A DNA stretch of 64,000 nucleotides from Albula goreensis (lineage: Eukaryota; Chordata; Actinopteri; Albuliformes; Albulidae), in NCBI GenBank assembly GCA_022829145.1, contig CM040758.1, forward strand, positions 14,530,628 through 14,594,627. Direction: 5' to 3'. Every line of letters starts with the position of its first letter. Within the stretch, counting starts at the first letter, position 1. The notes under the pieces are model-generated. The model was not told the origin of the DNA. It saw only the letters and a list, made by a program, of their open reading frames with translations, and made no database searches. Made by a program: the position numbers and the translations under genes. This document shows positions 1 to 12,469 of the stretch, piece by piece.

Positions 1-2560
1 AACATATTGTATGTATAGGAGAACTGAAATCTGAATAGCAAAAGCATAAAGGGGAATCAAAATATGGTATCTCACCCAAAGGACCTCTGTCATCAGTTCT
101 CTGATTAAGTTAATTATATATTACATGTATATATTTTTGAATACCTTAATTAGTTTGAAAGCCAAGTGTTTTTATTTTATTTTATTTCATTTTTAATCTA
201 CCCACATCTCCAAGTAACAGCATGATTAAGGAACGCCTTAGAGGAAGGAAGTGGCCAGCAAAGGAAACCTGTGGTGTAAAGTGTAGACTGCGGATACCTA
301 AGAGGTTATTAAAAGCTGTGAAGTACTCCACCTGCAATTGTAATTTGGTTTATTTGTTTCAAAGAAAGAATCCTTGGAACAACACAGAAACAAAACCAGC
401 ATTAATGCTGTGTGCAATTCATCACATTTCCTGTTCCCAAGGAATGATATGATTAACAGCTGTGGACAGGGACATATTACATACTTCAGTAGCATACATT
501 GTTAGTTATATGTTCATAACAATGCATGGTAATTAGCTAAAATATATATCTCAATATATTGTTAGCATTTTGTATATGGCACAATATAGTGATATATTTG
601 ATAAACTGAAGTATATGTTACTGTGGGAGGACACTGAGGCATGACATTACAGAGACAGATGAATCCTCGGAGAGACGTCCTTTGGTGTGAAAGAGTGAAC
701 ATCTGGAGGTAATGTCCTCAACACCAGATTTAATATTCACGGTTAGCCTGCTGTTGTTGTTTTGTCTGCTGTCTCTCTGCTGTTACACTATGCAGGTGTT
801 TGCAATCATCCCATTAGCACATGCTCATTGTGCTTGAGTGCTACAACACTCTGAGTGCTCAAATCTGATTTGGGTCACTAATCAAAGTGAGGACAGCAGG
901 TTACAAAGTATTTAAAAAACATTATATTCTTCTGAGGTTATCCAGCTCTGCAAGCTGAGACAAATCACAAACACAGGAAGAGCAGACTGAAGGCAATGAA
1001 AATTTACATTCTGCACTCTAAACATGCCTACACACTCACTAACCTGCACAATCCTTGGCTGTAGACACACATCACTAAAAGCTGGCATAGTTTCACCACA
1101 CAGGGGGTTCATTTTGCTTAAAGTATCTTAAAGTAACTGGAAAGTAATTTGAATAATTGCTTTCAGATTTAGGCACTTAGCAGCTCTTATACAGAGCAAC
1201 TTGCATAGTTTTACATTTGTAAACACTATCCATTTCATACAGCTGGGTATTTACTGAAGCTGTATTTGGGTTAAGTGCTATGCTCAATGTGGGTGGTGAT
1301 CACACCCACCTCCGTGGAGTTAAGAGGGTTAGCTCCTTAGGCATCGATGCTTTTAGAAATTGCCGTGCTAAATCAACAAGGTCATCAAGATTTGTTTTAT
1401 TTGGCAGACAGGGCGACCAGAAAATGATGATACCGCTTTCATGAGGACTCACCAGGAAAGGAGACTATAGAGCATATGGCGTTCCAGGGTGAAATGCCTC
1501 CTTTCAGTGGTGCTAGCGAACTGTAATGCTTTCTTTCATGTGGTCTTGAACATTATACCTTCCCTCCTGCCTGACCAGCATCCTTTTCATTATTATTTGG
1601 ACTGATCAAATAATATAACCTACATTATTTGTCTCAAACTGTTGGAATAACTGTTGTCAACCTTATGAGATAAGCATAATTAACTGAAAAAGGCTACATT
1701 TTACCAAAACATGCCAAAACACCACTGAGTGTCTGCTGTTGATTATCATTCATTTCTTACAGACAGCAAAATTTTGGATTAAACTGTAAACATCACAATG
1801 TCTGTATTTTGTTTACAGAACGCATTTTATTTGCATGTTTTTTTTTAAGTAAAGGCTTGCATAATCTTTGTTGCCATTGGAGAGAATTTGTGAGGTTTTA
1901 GAAAGATGATTCATAATTTTGTGTATAAAAGATGAAAATCTTATGCCATAATGTGTTCATTATTTTAACACTTTTGGGACATTTGAAATTAAAATGGCAT
2001 TAAGGTTAATTGATGTGTTTTATGCACACACCCAACACACTGCAGACTTTCCTCCCCCAAATCATTCTTTATTCATCATTTGCAGACAACAAAATCTTGA
2101 ATTAGAAGTCAGACAGCAGAATGTCTGTTTTTCGTTTATCGGGAGACATTTTATTGGAATACTTTTAAGTAAAGGTTTGCATAAGCTTTGCTTTAGAATG
2201 ATAATTTATAATTTTGTGTATAAAAATCTAAATATTATGTCAGCAGTTTGAGAAATGTGAAATTAAAGGAGCACACCCTGAACTTTGCTCACTCAGATCA
2301 TCTGATTCTGACAAGATATGATTAAAGGAAACTTCTACAGTACCTTTATGACCGCCCATAACCAGAGCCAATCATTTTTAACGCTCCAAGGCATTCTATT
2401 ACAAACATAGCTGTATAACTGTTGGAAATATTACATGACATAGTTTTGTTAACACAGTACAAAATAAACATGACAATGCGAAGAAATACAAAATAGTTAA
2501 AGTAATACCTTTTTCATATAGCCTCTATACCTTTCTCACATGACATTATTCTCAGACAGG
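1..2560. other. Non-coding flank left of the cluster
   Basis: I see no convincing coding exon here. The stretch is AT-rich. It lies downstream of the gene at 2706-6282, whose likely polyadenylation signal (AATAAA on the minus strand) is near 2567. The only structure seen is a diverged direct duplication at about 1750-1950 and 2075-2245, listed separately. Confidence 0.6.
1750..2245 (+). repeat. Diverged direct duplication, about 320 bp period
   Basis: Two segments, about 1750-1950 and 2075-2245, match imperfectly. Both contain a block like CAGACAGCA, then AATGTCTGT, then AAGTAAAGG.TTGCATAA, then ATAATTTTGTGTATAAAA, in the same order and spacing. No coding sequence is evident. It could be an old local tandem duplication or two copies of an unrecognised repeat. 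Confidence 0.55.
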
Positions 2561-2705
2561 CATGTTTTATTCTACCCATTTTGTTTATAATAGTTCAAAG
2601 CATCGATGAGTGGCTAATATTCACTGATTGCTAGGCACATGTGCAGTGGAGACTGTACAACACTCAGTGTGTGTGTGTAATTAGCCCATTAGCCCATTAG
2701 CTCAC

Positions 2706-5700
2706 TTAAGGGTATAAGTCTGTTTCTGCTCCTGTGATTGTGGAGCCAGTGTTGGACGTGGCATCAGGCCTGGTGGATGATCTTGACGATGTGGGTGGGG
2801 CTGGGTGTGCATTCGATGATTGGGTTGCCGGGTTGGGGGCGGAGGGATTGGACTGGTTGGTGGGTTCAGCAGCCATTACTCCAGCAGCCGTGTCTGTGGG
2901 TAGTGGGGTCTCCTGTCCCGCAGGGAGCACGGGGGATGTGGGTGGGACCACAGGCTGTGCCGGGTCCGCCCCCTGCCCAGCAGGGAGACCTCCAGGGATG
3001 ATGGGGTTGACTCCAGTGTTGGATATGCCCCCTCCGAAACCAGGCAGGAACATCCCGAGGCCTCCCATTGGTCCAGCAGCCTGTGGGACAGACAGAAGGG
3101 GGACAAACACAATCCTCAGCTCACTGTAAACTTAAATCACACACTGCATTCAGCTGTCTTTAGAGCCTGAATTATCACAGAAGTACTGCTTCATAATTAC
3201 CTGTAACTCCTCAGAGCTTGCACTTCCAAATGGACCAGCCTGAAGCACAAATACATATATAGGATCAGCACATGGAGCAATTTTACATCCTTTGAGGTGC
3301 TGTGTCTGGGATTCAGTCACGCAATGTTTGTCCTTAACTTTCAATTACAACTGAATGAAAGTGGTGTAATTTTCCTCACAAGAACAATCTGGTGAATAAA
3401 TGTTCATGATTGCTGAACTCACTACATTGTGTCAGTGAACATAAAATGAACTCTTGCAATTAATTGTCAGCCAAACAAAAAAATGTTGAGCCATTATCTT
3501 TTGAAGCAGCTTCACTGAACATGTTTTAGTGCCGATCAGATGCTTTAAGTCTTTAACCTATTTACCATTGGCTGCCGAATCATGTAGAAGATCTGGGGAA
3601 CCTGGTGGCAAAGAGCAACAATGAAAGTGATTCATTTTTTTGCAAATTTAAAACTTAAAAATTAAAGTAGAACATGTATCAAATGTTATTAGTGAATTGA
3701 CAAGAAACCAGTGTAAAACACAGGAAATCCACAATACATAGAGCTCTCTGCTCTGCTGCAGGAATAGTTCTCTACCTGTTGCTGTCCCGTCTGCGTGGGC
3801 TGCGCAGGCTGGACTGGCTGCACAGGTAATGAGGGCTGTGCGTTCTGTGCAGTCTCAGTTGGCTGTGCAGGCAGCTGTGGGTAACCAGCCGGGAAAAATA
3901 CAGGCAACCCAAATCCAGGGAACTGGCAGGAAGAGGTATTATGAATGGAATTATAAAAGGGTACACTATGTTCTCATGGAAAACCAAAAAATGAAGCTCA
4001 TTTACCATGGAAATTGATCCATTTTGACCCATATCTATTTTAAAATGTTGCACATAATCGTAGCTATAGTATTTTACTGAGTGTTAGAGCATACATCTAC
4101 TCAACGTAAAGCATAATATCTGAGATGCCAAAATTGTATTGTATGAAAAGATATATCCAGTGTATATTATTGCATATCAAGATTTGTTTTGACAGGTTTG
4201 CGAGAAAAACTTTCTCAGACATCCATAATGAGATGAGAGGAAGTCAAATGAAGAATTTTTATTGCTCATTGTTTTTAGAATACACCTGAAGTGAAATATT
4301 TCTGATACCAAAACTAAAACACAGACAGGGGTAGCCTCAGGGGGCTCTATAACTCAGCTTAATTAAGATAACAGAACACAGGAACAGCCCACACACAGGA
4401 CATTTACCTGCTGGGTTCCCGATTGTGATGGGAAGACTGGAAGAAACCCATAAGGGGAAAACACCTGTGGAACAATACATTTTTCAGAGATATAAATTGA
4501 AGGCCTAACATTACTTCAGGTTACTTCAGTTGTATTCCAAAGGAGCAGTGCCCTGTATTTGTGAGAGAGGATAAGGGTAAGGGATGTAGCTAGTTTAGCC
4601 AGAGATGAGAATATGGATGATGTCACATTTCTCTCCATAATGATTATGCTGGGGAGGGCACACTGCCTAATCAGTCTACAAAATGTTAGGGAGAAAAAAT
4701 ACATTATGTTGGGGGTGGAAATTTAGCATGTTCACAGTCTGTATGAATATGTATGAATCAAAGTGTCTAATTAGCAGTTACATGCATTATTTAAAAAACT
4801 GAAATGAAATAAAAGCAAAGGAAAGGTGAGTGTTACCTGTGGAATCTGTGCAGGCTGGTCTGTTGGCTGAGCTCCCTGGGTGTTGGGTGGTAGAGGCACC
4901 AGGAACGGGCCACCTGGCTGTGGGGCCCAGGTGTTGGGCTGCACAGGAAGTAGTTCTGGGGCCCCAGCCTGAGGCCCCTGCTCGTTGGGCAGGGCTGGTG
5001 ATATTGTTTCAGCTGCTAGCTCTGGGGCCTGTGTCATTGGCTGGACTGGCAAGTCCCCAACAAGGCCTGGCTGTGCTGAAACAGCCTCAGGGACCACCTG
5101 CTCCACCACCACACAAACAAACACAAACATTGAGTCTTTGCTCTACTAACACAAATCGAATCAAATGTATACCAGCGATAGAGCTGTGGATTACATTCGT
5201 GTTATCTGTAAAAGGTCAATATGTATTAGGGAAAGAACACCAGGTAACCAGGCACATCAAGCCAAAAGCCTTTGTATGGTAAGGCAAATTTATCTTACAT
5301 GCTAGCCTAATCCCAATAGCTCTCTCAGGGAAGGAAAACGATTTCTTTATTAGGTTTTGATTTATATGCTATAAGCTTGCATTTACTTTATCTGCATTAC
5401 TGATTGAGTATGCATGCAAAGGAAAGCCAAATGTGATCATCTGACCTACCTGTTGATCAGGTGTGAATGGAACCAAATGGGTGGACCCAGCAGCAGTGGG
5501 GGGGTCGTGAGGCGGGGTCTCTAGGGGGGTTCCTGACGGCAGCACCAGCTGAGGGGTGTTTGGCACTGGGTTTTGTGGCTGGACCACAGGCGGAAACATC
5601 TTTGATAGAGCAGGGTCACAGTCCATTAGCAAGGGAGAGGGGTGAAGTAAAACACAACAAATGCATTGTGTCCATCTTGAAGACATGGATCATGGATCTG

Positions 5701-6282
5701 TTTTGTCACTAAGTAAAGCCACATGGTTAAGGTGTGATTATGCAAACATTAAACATATACATATATCTGACTAAGAATATACATTTTACCTGGGTATACT
5801 GCTCCAAAATCTGTCTAACACGCTCTAGCTCTCGAGCTGCCTAAACACAAGGAAAGAAAATAAAAAAGTGCATTAATAATTTACATTCATTGATGACATA
5901 CCAAGCTTGTAAATGAAATATTGAAATAAGAATTCTTCATATAGATCACTCTGCTGCGGTGCATTGGACAGGGAGCACAGACTAAAGTGCTGTGCTGTGA
6001 GTACTGGGTCCATGGTGAGGGAGGAGGCAGCAGAGCGTCAGGGTACCTCTGGGCTGGGAATGGCTTCTGGCTGGAGCTGCTGCTGACGGTGGTGGGCCTG
6101 ATGGAGAATGTACTTTGTGGCTGGTCTATGTAGCTGAGGAACAGTCAGAGAGCAGGGTAAAAACCAATGTTCAAATCCAGTCAGTCAAACACACACATTT
6201 TGATTCTATTTTCATGAGAAATACTCACAGGACCCCCATAAACTGTGGCCAGGAAGCATGTGAATATGATTGTCACTCTCAT
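2706..6282 (-). CDS. P/Q-rich SCPP, ameloblastin/SCPP5-like (gene A)
   Basis: Ten coding exons, all phase 0: 6282-6229, 6133-6047, 5840-5790, 5599-5450, 5097-4837, 4464-4408, 3922-3776, 3601-3566, 3239-3201 and 3080-2706, about 418 residues. Non-coding exon 1 ends at 6594. The signal peptide is MRVTIIFTCFLATVYGGP. Exon 3 ends with Ser-Pro-Glu and exon 4 looks helical (AARELERVRQILEQ). The middle is Pro/Gln/Val-rich, with aromatic blocks VFSPYGFLPVFP and FPGFGLPVFFPAGYP. Then follow VPQIFYMIRQPM, FGSASSEELQ and PMGGLGMFLPGFGGG. From family knowledge, that order (aromatic stretch, SSEE, then a ...MFPGFGG-type stretch) resembles ameloblastin and its relative SCPP5, which act in enamel, ganoin or enameloid matrix. 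In a teleost scpp5 is the likelier name, but I cannot decide. The likely poly(A) signal is near 2567. Confidence 0.85.
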
Positions 6283-6684
6283 CCTAAAAACCAAGAGAAG
6301 AGCCACATCTCTGATTGACAATAATCTGTAATTGTTCACCAATTATGTCACAAGTGTGCATGAGCTGATCTTTAACTGTCAAAATGATCTGTTACTGTCC
6401 CTCTAATCTATGACCTTCCGATCAACTTCAGCTAATTAACTTTGTGACCCCTGCTCTAATCAGTCACCACCATTCCAAATACATAGCAAGATACATAACA
6501 TGTACTTAATATTAGAGAAAAACACAATCTGCAATCCCAAAGTAATGTTACAACCATTTATGATAAACATATTTGCACTTTGTTTTCATTTACCTTATTA
6601 TGGGGAAGATAAGAAGTCCTTGAAGAACAGTGTCCTTGTTTAACTTTCCTGCTCAGGTGAAATTGAACGAATGGACCAAAAGCC

Positions 6685-6722
6685 CGTACTTAAATGATGT
6701 CCCTTGGGTGAAACAGCCAATC
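6685..6722 (-). promoter_or_regulatory. Promoter of gene A: CCAAT box and TATA-like box
   Basis: On the minus strand a GATTGGCTG CCAAT box (about 6717-6721) is followed about 22 bp later by ATTTAAGTA (about 6688-6696). Exon 1 follows, ending at the donor AATAAG|GTAAATG (last exon base 6594). The same CCAAT-TATA spacing recurs at other genes in the window. Confidence 0.55.
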
Positions 6723-6725
6723 ATC

Positions 6726-9700
6726 AGAGGAGAGTAGGGCGAGGATGTGAGAGCTACCCACCGCGTCGTTAAAAAATACGTTCAACGCACCCCAGACGAC
6801 CGCTGATTACGTTTAATTGTTGCAGCACTCTGATGTTGGGGGAAAAAAGTGAAACAAATATCAATTTTGAACGTTGATGTAATGCCTCCCATGAAATGAT
6901 GCCGCGGCAGAACGCCGTGGTGAGTCAGGGAGGTCAGAGGGATGACTTCAGATACGACGGGAGGAGTGAGTACCTCACCCAGGCTGAGCCACACAGTACG
7001 TGATGAGGCAGCTAAAAACATGGGTTTCATAATCCGCTTAATACGCGGCCAATATCATAAAGGATGTGAGAGACTCTCTCCACATTTCCCCAGCTTTCCT
7101 TCATTTATCCATGATCAAGTTTGCCTCTGGGGGAGGTGGACACATGAGGCTTTTATCCAATAAACTTGGCAAGGTTGTGGGAGCATTTCACCCTCTCTAC
7201 ACCTCTATCTTTGGGGTAAACAGTTGGATATGACCTTCTCGGTTACCTTTATAGATAATCTTCTGTTGCTAGTGTTGTCTGTCTGACCATCGTAAACCTT
7301 TCCCCAGTTCATTGAAGCATTTCTTTATACAGTTTATAAGACAGTATTATGAATTCTTACACCAGAAAGGATAAAGCATCATATGGCTGTTTTCACAAGT
7401 GGAACACTATAAACTGTACACTTTATATTACTTGCATTACTTTTATAAACTATTCATAGATTTGACTGAGGCTGAGTGCTACCCTTCATAACACAGGGAT
7501 TTTGTCATTTCCTCCTGACTAAGTGAAACTGGTGTAAACAGTTATCATCCCTCTGTTGGAGTGGGAAAGTTCACTTACTCATTATTGTAGAAGGGAGGAA
7601 AGCCTTAACAGTGTGAAATTTCGCCCTCCCATCAAATCCAAAATGTTTTTAATATGATAATGTATTATGTATATTAAGCATATGAAATGCATACAAAATG
7701 TATTTGGGTAATTTATCCAGCCACATATAATTAGGAAGCTTTTCTCTCTCATCCAAGCCTCTAGACATGCTTTCTGCTGATTTAACATGCATCTTTTTAA
7801 ACATTATTATTTAGATTAACAAGCACTGATTAAGGCTGACATCATCTTCGCAATTAGGCGTAAGGAGTAATATCAAGATACATATTACCTCTTATATGTA
7901 CTTTAGCTAAGACAGAAAGGATGGCCCCAGCCTCCAGAAGTGTACACAAGTGAATTTGTATTTGCATGCTAGACACTTCACCAGTTCCTCTTACTTCACA
8001 TTTCAGAAATCCAAGGTGGAAACTTCATAATATTTCAGGATGTTTGAGTCCAAGTCATCAAACATAATCGAGGCGCCTTACAGCATACTTAGGCAGTTCA
8101 GTAGCTCCTTCAGCAATGTCAGCAACGTCTCAGGCTTCAATCAATTTTCAGCCTCAACACACTGTATTTTTTTCTGAGACTCTGCGCTCTTCCTATCCTG
8201 TCCGATCTGAAACATTCACTGTACTAACACTGACCTTAACAGGGTTTTCCAGGACCTCAGGTAGCAGGTCCAGGAGGTCAGAATGGTCAACATACAGAAT
8301 TTATATATGCTCAGACTTTCTAGTCTCAGTTTAGCCTATCATAGAACAGGTTATGCATGTAGCATATGTTACTATAGCGATGTGCCCGGTTAAACAGTGA
8401 AGCGCTTTTATGAGGAACCCTTACTTAAGCCCAAAGATAACTTGTTAAATATGTAGAAAAGTAGTATGAGCTGTGCTTTACAGGATCCTGGGCAGAACCA
8501 GTGCGACTGTTCAATGTCTGTGTTACAGTTCATGTCATCAATGGAAATGAACTAACATGTAATATTTTTATGAAATATAGTAAAGGTGTATGATTCCAAA
8601 AAATATGCACCTGTCCTGACCATCAAATTATTCCTCTAAATCACACGACCGACTCAAAGGACAAAGATGTTTTTTTTATTTGTATGTTGGTGTGATGTGT
8701 TTTACCTGTTGTTGAGACTAATTTGATTTATTTTCCTCTTTATATTGTTTATTTTGATTACATATTTGTGCAGATTGATGTAGTTTTCTAAATCATTTAC
8801 TCACTTTGAAGATATGTAGCATAAGGAATAATTTAAGGAATGATTCCTGGGTGATCAAAACAAACATACATCTGAATATGGCTGTATTATATTAACTTCA
8901 GCCTTATTCCAAAACAGTGAAGACTGGCAGTATTTTCAGTCTCCCATGTACCTGTAAATGTTTCAGATGTAGACCTGATAAAGATTCAAACACGGCATTG
9001 ACAAAGCAGGGCAGAGAGAGCAGAGAGGAACAGCTGTGACAGGTCTGAGCATGAATCAGACATGACTCTGTAGCACTGACACACTCTGGTACCAGACACA
9101 GTCCACCTGCTTAATGCTCACTCAGCTCTGCTGTATGCTCCACTCGAATCAACTCACAGTTTAAGTTTTAATATTGTTTAGTCAATATTATGTTTTTGTG
9201 AGTCATAAGCTAAATATATTGATATTACTCAGGAATAACATCTCAACAATAGTTTAGCTTCTCCATCAAAGATCTGCCAGTTCAGCTAGCAGCTAGAAAT
9301 GGCCATTGAGGTTCAACGGGAGATTGCAGGGTACACCGGGGGTAGGGCTCAGGGGTGCCCCAAATGTATTAGACTTCAGCCTCCTCCTCTGAGCTAAACT
9401 TCCTGTGATCTGGCTCCCCCTGCCAATGACAGTGTGCCTTGCATTTTCAGTTGTAGTTTTCTGTTGGTGTGTATTGGTACTGCATCTGCTCTCTGAGGCT
9501 GATTCAGTAAAATGCATGTTGTCTGAGAACCTATGCTATTCAATCTAAAGACATAAAACATAATTTTAGGATTATGTTATGTTTTACTGAAGATAAACAA
9601 AGATGTCATTCAATATAGGTTCACAGACAAATATGAATATGCAAAACACATAATCTGAAACTCAGGGCTTTATGCAGACCTCACTCCCCAAATGTATGCA

Positions 9701-11225
9701 GGATGTGGAGGTTGTGTTAAAGTCATTTCACTTTCAGATCTGTAGTTGTTCTTCCTACCAGTAGAGGTCTCTACAGCACAAGGCAAAAGTTAAGAGGTCA
9801 GTGTTCATTACGTGAATCAGCCTGTGAGGATTTTAAACATACTTTGAATAATGTATCTGGTTTCCATATAAATTGCTGATTTTTAAACCCTGTATTTGAT
9901 TAAAAAAATTGAATAAATTTACTCCACTGCAAGGCATGATGGCTGGGAGAAGGAAGTTGTAGTTGTAATTAATTAGTTGTAACACACTTAGTACAATTTC
10001 TGTACATCCTCTTGGTATAAAATTTTGAGTCATCACAAAATAATAACTTCTGAAATTTAATTTAAAAAAATTCTGGCCTAAAAATGTAGAAAACACATTC
10101 GAACAAATAAATAAACAAAATTATTATTTATTTTTATGACTGTCACCATTGAACAATTCAGTTGTTTGTTTGATAATTTAAAAAGACATTGCGAAAGGGT
10201 TTTAAAAAAAACAAAACAGTAATACTAAAGGACGTTAATTGCTGAACTCCAATAGAATAGTGGGTGCAGTAGCAGGTGAACCCTTTGGACTGTCTGAGTC
10301 ATGTTCCGCTGAAACTCAGTTATGTTGCTAGTTACCTACCTTATGATGACCCGAGAAGCCTGAACAAGGATTACACACAGATGTCAGCTCATTCCTAATC
10401 TATTTTAATCCACTAATCATACTCTCTGGGCACAACACCAACCCAGAGCTGTAATTATCCCATGTGACCATAATCCCATGTGAAACTCCACCTCTCCACC
10501 CAAACTGAGCTCTTAGCATAACTGAATGGCTATCCAAGTGTGTCTGCTTGGATCTGTCTTACAGCTGCCTTATGCAGCAAGATTGTTATATATGAAAACG
10601 TTGTCTGTAATGTACTGGAAAAAAATACACAAATAGTTTAGAGTACTGGCTAGTTATCATGTATGTAACATTCTGATGCAAAACAGTCCCAAGTAAATAA
10701 ATACATTTTTTCAACAACAATTCAGAAATATTGTGTATGTTCCTGGGCAGTACTAAATTCATAACCACCTGATAGATTAACATATATAGCTGTTTATTGT
10801 ATCATTGTATTGTATATACATTGTCAGACTATAATGAATTATCAGGAAATACACTGAGACACATATAGTCGGTATAATTATATAATTCACTTCACAGTGT
10901 TGAATCATGGATGTTACAGATTGGCACATGTTAGCTAAAACAAAGGAAAAGATTAATTCTTGTGGTTGAAATCAAAGTGATGATATAGGAATAAAAAGGC
11001 ACTCTGCTGTCGATCAAGGAGTGAATAACCCTACAGAGAGCTTCAGGAACCAGTTCAGGACTATAAGCTGTAATGTACTCAACAGCTAAAATGTATCAAG
11101 AAGTGCAGAGTAACAACAGAACAGTTCAAGGCAACCCTATGGTTATATCTAAGAGTCATAACTGGGCAGGTATTTTCCATTGGTTATCTACTGTAACAGC
11201 TCAGCTCTCAGGGGAGGTCGACATG
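6726..11225. other. Intergenic stretch, no supported gene
   Basis: I found no signal-peptide exon with a matching set of phase-0 exons on either strand. Two weak exon-like stretches (plus strand 8243-8323; minus strand 9293-9517) are open and Pro/Gly- or Pro-containing but lack partners. They are treated as findings or rejections, not genes. Confidence 0.5.
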
Positions 11226-11231
11226 GAGCTC

Positions 11232-12155
11232 CTACCCACTGTCTCCTCGAGGGGGAGCAGTTGGGCCGGTGACTGGAGGTCCTGGGGCAGGCTGTTGACC
11301 TCCTCTTGGGAAGAAGGGCCAGAACGGAAAGGGTAGGATACGTGGATGGTACCGGTAGTATGTAGGATACCGGAACAGGTACAGGACCTGTTAAAAATGA
11401 ACATCACGTGATCAACAATGACCTCTATTAATTAATGGTGCCCAGGGTTATCTTAAAAAAAGGCAAACCTGATGAAAGGATTTGTTTCAGTCATACCATT
11501 GCAGCTGTAGATACATGGTCAGTTTTCACAATACATCATCAGAGTCTACGTATCTGAAATAGTGTTTCCTTGATTTAACTTACTGACAATTTCAACAAAT
11601 TACTGGGGCTACAGCAACAACAAATAGTGGGCTTAAGACCCTTTTAAAACATGGTCACAGGAAATTATTGTGTGAAGCAACCTTTTACCTCATCACTTTC
11701 TGAGTAGCTCCGATAGCGGTGTCCAGAGACCTGCAAAATGTATGTCCTTCTTATGGTGATTCAGCTTTTATTTCTTTTTAATTGGTCATCAGCATATTTA
11801 TTTAAAAAAATGACTTAAATAATTACATCAATTTAAATATCAGTGTAATATCAGCACATACTTTTTTTGTATGAATTCTCATCTCCTTATTAGCAACCCT
11901 AGTATTATTATTGCTGGCACAACTATCACCTCGACCATTATTACTGCTGACACAACTAGTATTACTACTGCCTCCTAGCACTGTTACTAATGCAACTACT
12001 TCTAACATTTCTGCTGCCCCTAGTACTGCTACTCCTACCACAAGTATTCTCCATTATCGTAAGTCATAACGAAATGTTTTTCTTCATCTTTTTATACTCA
12101 CAGTTTCAGGAAAAGTCAAAGAAAGGATCAAGATCAGTACCATCCAATTCATCAT
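11232..12155 (-). CDS. Small Tyr/Pro/Phe-rich SCPP, 83 aa (gene B)
   Basis: Three coding exons in phase 0: 12155-12102 (signal peptide MMNWMVLILILSLTFPET), 11730-11689 (VSGHRYRSYSESDE, containing a Ser-Asp-Glu site) and 11387-11232 (51 residues and a stop). The last exon is aromatic and basic (LYLFRYPTYYRYHPR, PFPFWPFFPRGG) and then Pro/Gly/Gln-rich. Non-coding exon 1 ends at 12334, with a TATA-like and CCAAT promoter just beyond. The small size, Ser-x-Glu in exon 3 and terminal P-rich exon fit the P/Q-rich SCPP class. I do not recognise the specific gene. The start is the first of two adjacent ATGs in exon 2. Confidence 0.75.
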
Positions 12156-12399
12156 GTAGCAATCTGGTGACATACAAAACATATATTTACCACATTACAG
12201 ATACATATTTTTACACAGAGAAGATATACATGTACATATGGGTCTCTTCACTCAAAAACCGTTTTCTAACATACAATATTCTCAGCATTACTTTTTAATT
12301 TGCCTGACAGATAATGATGTCATAGCCATTTACCTGTGGTTCTGTCAGGGATACTTCATTTGAGATTTGGCTGAAGTATCTTCAATGCAAGTTCCCATG

Positions 12400-12456
12400 T
12401 CTTTTTAAAAATAGGCAGTGACTATTTGTTCACCTCAAAGGCAGCCTATCCAATCA
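12400..12456 (-). promoter_or_regulatory. Promoter of gene B
   Basis: Minus strand: TGATTGGATAGG (CCAAT box about 12450-12454), then a TTTTTAAAAA TATA-like box (about 12402-12412), then exon 1 ending at the donor CACAG|GTAAATG (12334). A second donor-like exon with an ATTTAAAC box lies near 13,475-13,540 and could be an alternative first exon. Confidence 0.5.
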
Positions 12457-12469
12457 CAATCCCTATATT

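Noticed and set aside
2734..3129. 131-residue plus-strand open frame
   Set aside because: It is antisense to the last exon of gene A, a GC-rich P/G-coding exon that is open on both strands.
9293..9517. Minus-strand frame ending ..GAPLSPTPGVPCNLPLNLNG as a possible SCPP last exon
   Set aside because: No acceptor in phase 0 gives a convincing SCPP-like exon, and no upstream signal exon was found.
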